64,000 nt of DNA from Kineothrix sp. IPX-CK (lineage in GTDB: Bacteria; Bacillota; Clostridia; Lachnospirales; Lachnospiraceae), in NCBI RefSeq assembly GCF_039134705.1, contig NZ_CP146256.1, positions 1,736,001 to 1,800,000 of the forward strand, read 5' to 3'. The notes beneath the pieces are model-generated. The model had not been told where the DNA came from. It searched no databases and saw nothing but the letters and a program-made list of their open reading frames with translations. Both the position numbers and the translations under genes were made by a program. This document shows, one piece after another, positions 63,170 through 64,000 of this stretch (position 1 is its first letter; every line of letters begins with the position of its first letter).

Positions 63170-63424
63170 CTTCGAACAAAAAGAGTAAGTTATCTGACGA
63201 TGCCAGAGAGGGAATGTCATCGGCTGAAAGCAGTCCCGATACGAAGATAACCCAAGTGCATTTGTGAGCTGATCCGGAGAAAGAAGAATTTTGAGTATCC
63301 GGGTACGGAAAAGCACGTTACGCTACACAAGGGAAAGATGATTTTTGATCGTCTTTAATTAGAGTGGAACCGCGGATAACTTCGTCTCTTATAATTTATA
63401 TTCTTAGGAGGACGAAGTTTTTTT
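63170..63424 (+). ncRNA. T-box leader for cysE, cysteine specifier
   Basis: The leader carries the T-box sequence AGAGTGGAACCGCGG (63361-63375). Stem I shows GTTATC (63189-63194) pairing with GATAAC (63246-63251), the AGTA loop motif at 63184-63187 and the specifier TGC (63257-63259) on the opposite side, followed by A. TGC is a cysteine codon, fitting the cysE gene. Uncharged tRNA-Cys would stabilise the antiterminator and allow transcription. Confidence 0.9.
63378..63424 (+). terminator. T-box regulated terminator
   Basis: AACTTCGTC (63378-63386) pairs with GACGAAGTT (63411-63419) followed by a T-run. It overlaps the antiterminator partner sequence after the T-box. Confidence 0.88.
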
Positions 63425-63440
63425 GATATGGAGGAATGAT

Positions 63441-64000
63441 ATGGGGTTTCTAAAAAGAGTGCGGGAAGAAATTGCCGTAATCAGAGAACGTGACCCGGCA
63501 ATTCATAGTTCAATGGAGGTTTTTTTATATCCCAGCTTCAAGGTAATGCTCCATTACAGGCTGGCGCACAAATTGTATCTAAAAAAACATTATTTTCTTG
63601 CCAGATGGGTATCCCAGCGAGGTGTTCGCAAGACGGGAATCGAGATCCATCCGGGAGCACAGATTGGAAAAGGCTTTTTCATTGACCACGGACACGGAGT
63701 TATCATCGGAGAGACGACGATTATCGGCGATAATGTGACGCTGTATCAGGGAGTTACGCTGGGAGGCACCGGAAAAGAATGCGGGAAGAGACATCCCACC
63801 GTAGGAAATAATGTAATGATAAGCGCCGGAGCCAAGGTGTTAGGCTCCTTTAAAATTGGAGATAATTCTAAAATAGGTGCGGGCAGCGTTGTTTTGGAGG
63901 AGGTTCCGGCAGGCTCTACGGTAGTAGGCGTTCCGGGACGGGTGGTGAAAAGAAATAATCAGGCACTGCCGCAGGAAGAGATGGACCAGATCAATCTTCC
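63441..64000 (+). CDS. cysE: Serine O-acetyltransferase, 3'-truncated by window
   Basis: CysE acetylates L-serine to O-acetylserine, the cysteine precursor. The frame is open to the window end (186 codons) and shows a short N-terminal helical part, LHYRLAHKLYLKKHY, then left-handed beta-helix hexapeptide repeats with TGIEIHPGAQIGKGFFID, HGHGVIIGETT and YQGVTLGGTGKE. GGAGG six bases upstream supports ATG 63441. It is preceded by a cysteine T-box. It belongs to the short Firmicute form. Confidence 0.95.
   Translation, partial: MGFLKRVREEIAVIRERDPAIHSSMEVFLYPSFKVMLHYRLAHKLYLKKHYFLARWVSQRGVRKTGIEIHPGAQIGKGFFIDHGHGVIIGETTIIGDNVTLYQGVTLGGTGKECGKRHPTVGNNVMISAGAKVLGSFKIGDNSKIGAGSVVLEEVPAGSTVVGVPGRVVKRNNQALPQEEMDQINL

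Noticed and set aside
1..64000. CRISPR arrays, insertion sequences, prophage or rRNA genes
   Set aside because: No regularly spaced direct repeats, transposase, integrase, phage structural genes or rRNA stretches were seen on reading the window.

Overview
The window reads as a chromosomal stretch of a Gram-positive, anaerobic, gut-type Firmicute, most likely a Lachnospiraceae (Clostridium cluster XIVa) member. The evidence is strong GGAGG-type ribosome binding sites, lipoprotein-type sugar binding proteins, a YesM/AraC-type two-component pair, a T-box leader, ferredoxin-fused aldo/keto reductases, queH, feoAB and a single-chain purL. No species is claimed. No phage, insertion sequence, plasmid or CRISPR locus was found.

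Layout. (1) 1-6296: a tight + strand operon, cut by the window start: tandem GNAT acetyltransferase, DUF4127 protein, PHP hydrolase, nanE, CE2-like SGNH esterase, MATE transporter. It looks like an undescribed amino-sugar/acylated-glycan module. (2) 6410-13704: OmpR-type two-component system facing a convergent ABC transporter (FtsX-type permease plus ATPase) and a secreted beta-lactamase-fold serine hydrolase. (3) 13800-17270: structured intergenic DNA, a decayed cold-shock gene, a phosphoesterase, a 49-residue DUF3006-like ORF, a second MATE pump under an ArsR-type repressor with a perfect operator palindrome, and tRNA-Trp. (4) 17346-26621: maltodextrin locus: LacI regulator, malQ, binding protein, two permeases, GH13 lipoprotein, HAD phosphatase. 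(5) 26590-30770: VanZ-like protein, a large cyclic-nucleotide-binding-domain protein of unknown function, a hypothetical protein and a TetR regulator. (6) 30967-42339: housekeeping block: purL, carA-carB, queH, argS, tRNA-Val, tRNA-Met. (7) 42681-47477: feoA-feoB beside a gutted DtxR-family regulator, then a MerR/GyrI-type regulator with a serine hydrolase under a 19-bp-spacer promoter. (8) 47639-51501: C39-like peptidase, a protein with an internal duplication, two ferredoxin-fused aldo/keto reductases (the second lacking the normal catalytic residues) and a monooxygenase fragment. (9) 51619-59706: YesM-type kinase, AraC-type regulator, sugar ABC transporter and a divergent GH32-type enzyme. 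(10) 59953-64000: ispF with a cysteine-rich tail, an Eis-like GNAT, hflX, and a cysteine T-box in front of cysE, which runs off the window end.

Three genes are clearly dead or decaying: the cold-shock gene (5-bp tandem duplication), the DtxR-like regulator (lost its winged helix and has an internal stop) and a monooxygenase C-terminal fragment. The most promising unexplained material is the DUF4127/PHP/NanE/CE2 operon, the large cNMP-domain protein, the residue-stripped aldo/keto reductase, and a perfect 21-bp hairpin ahead of the second sugar ABC operon.
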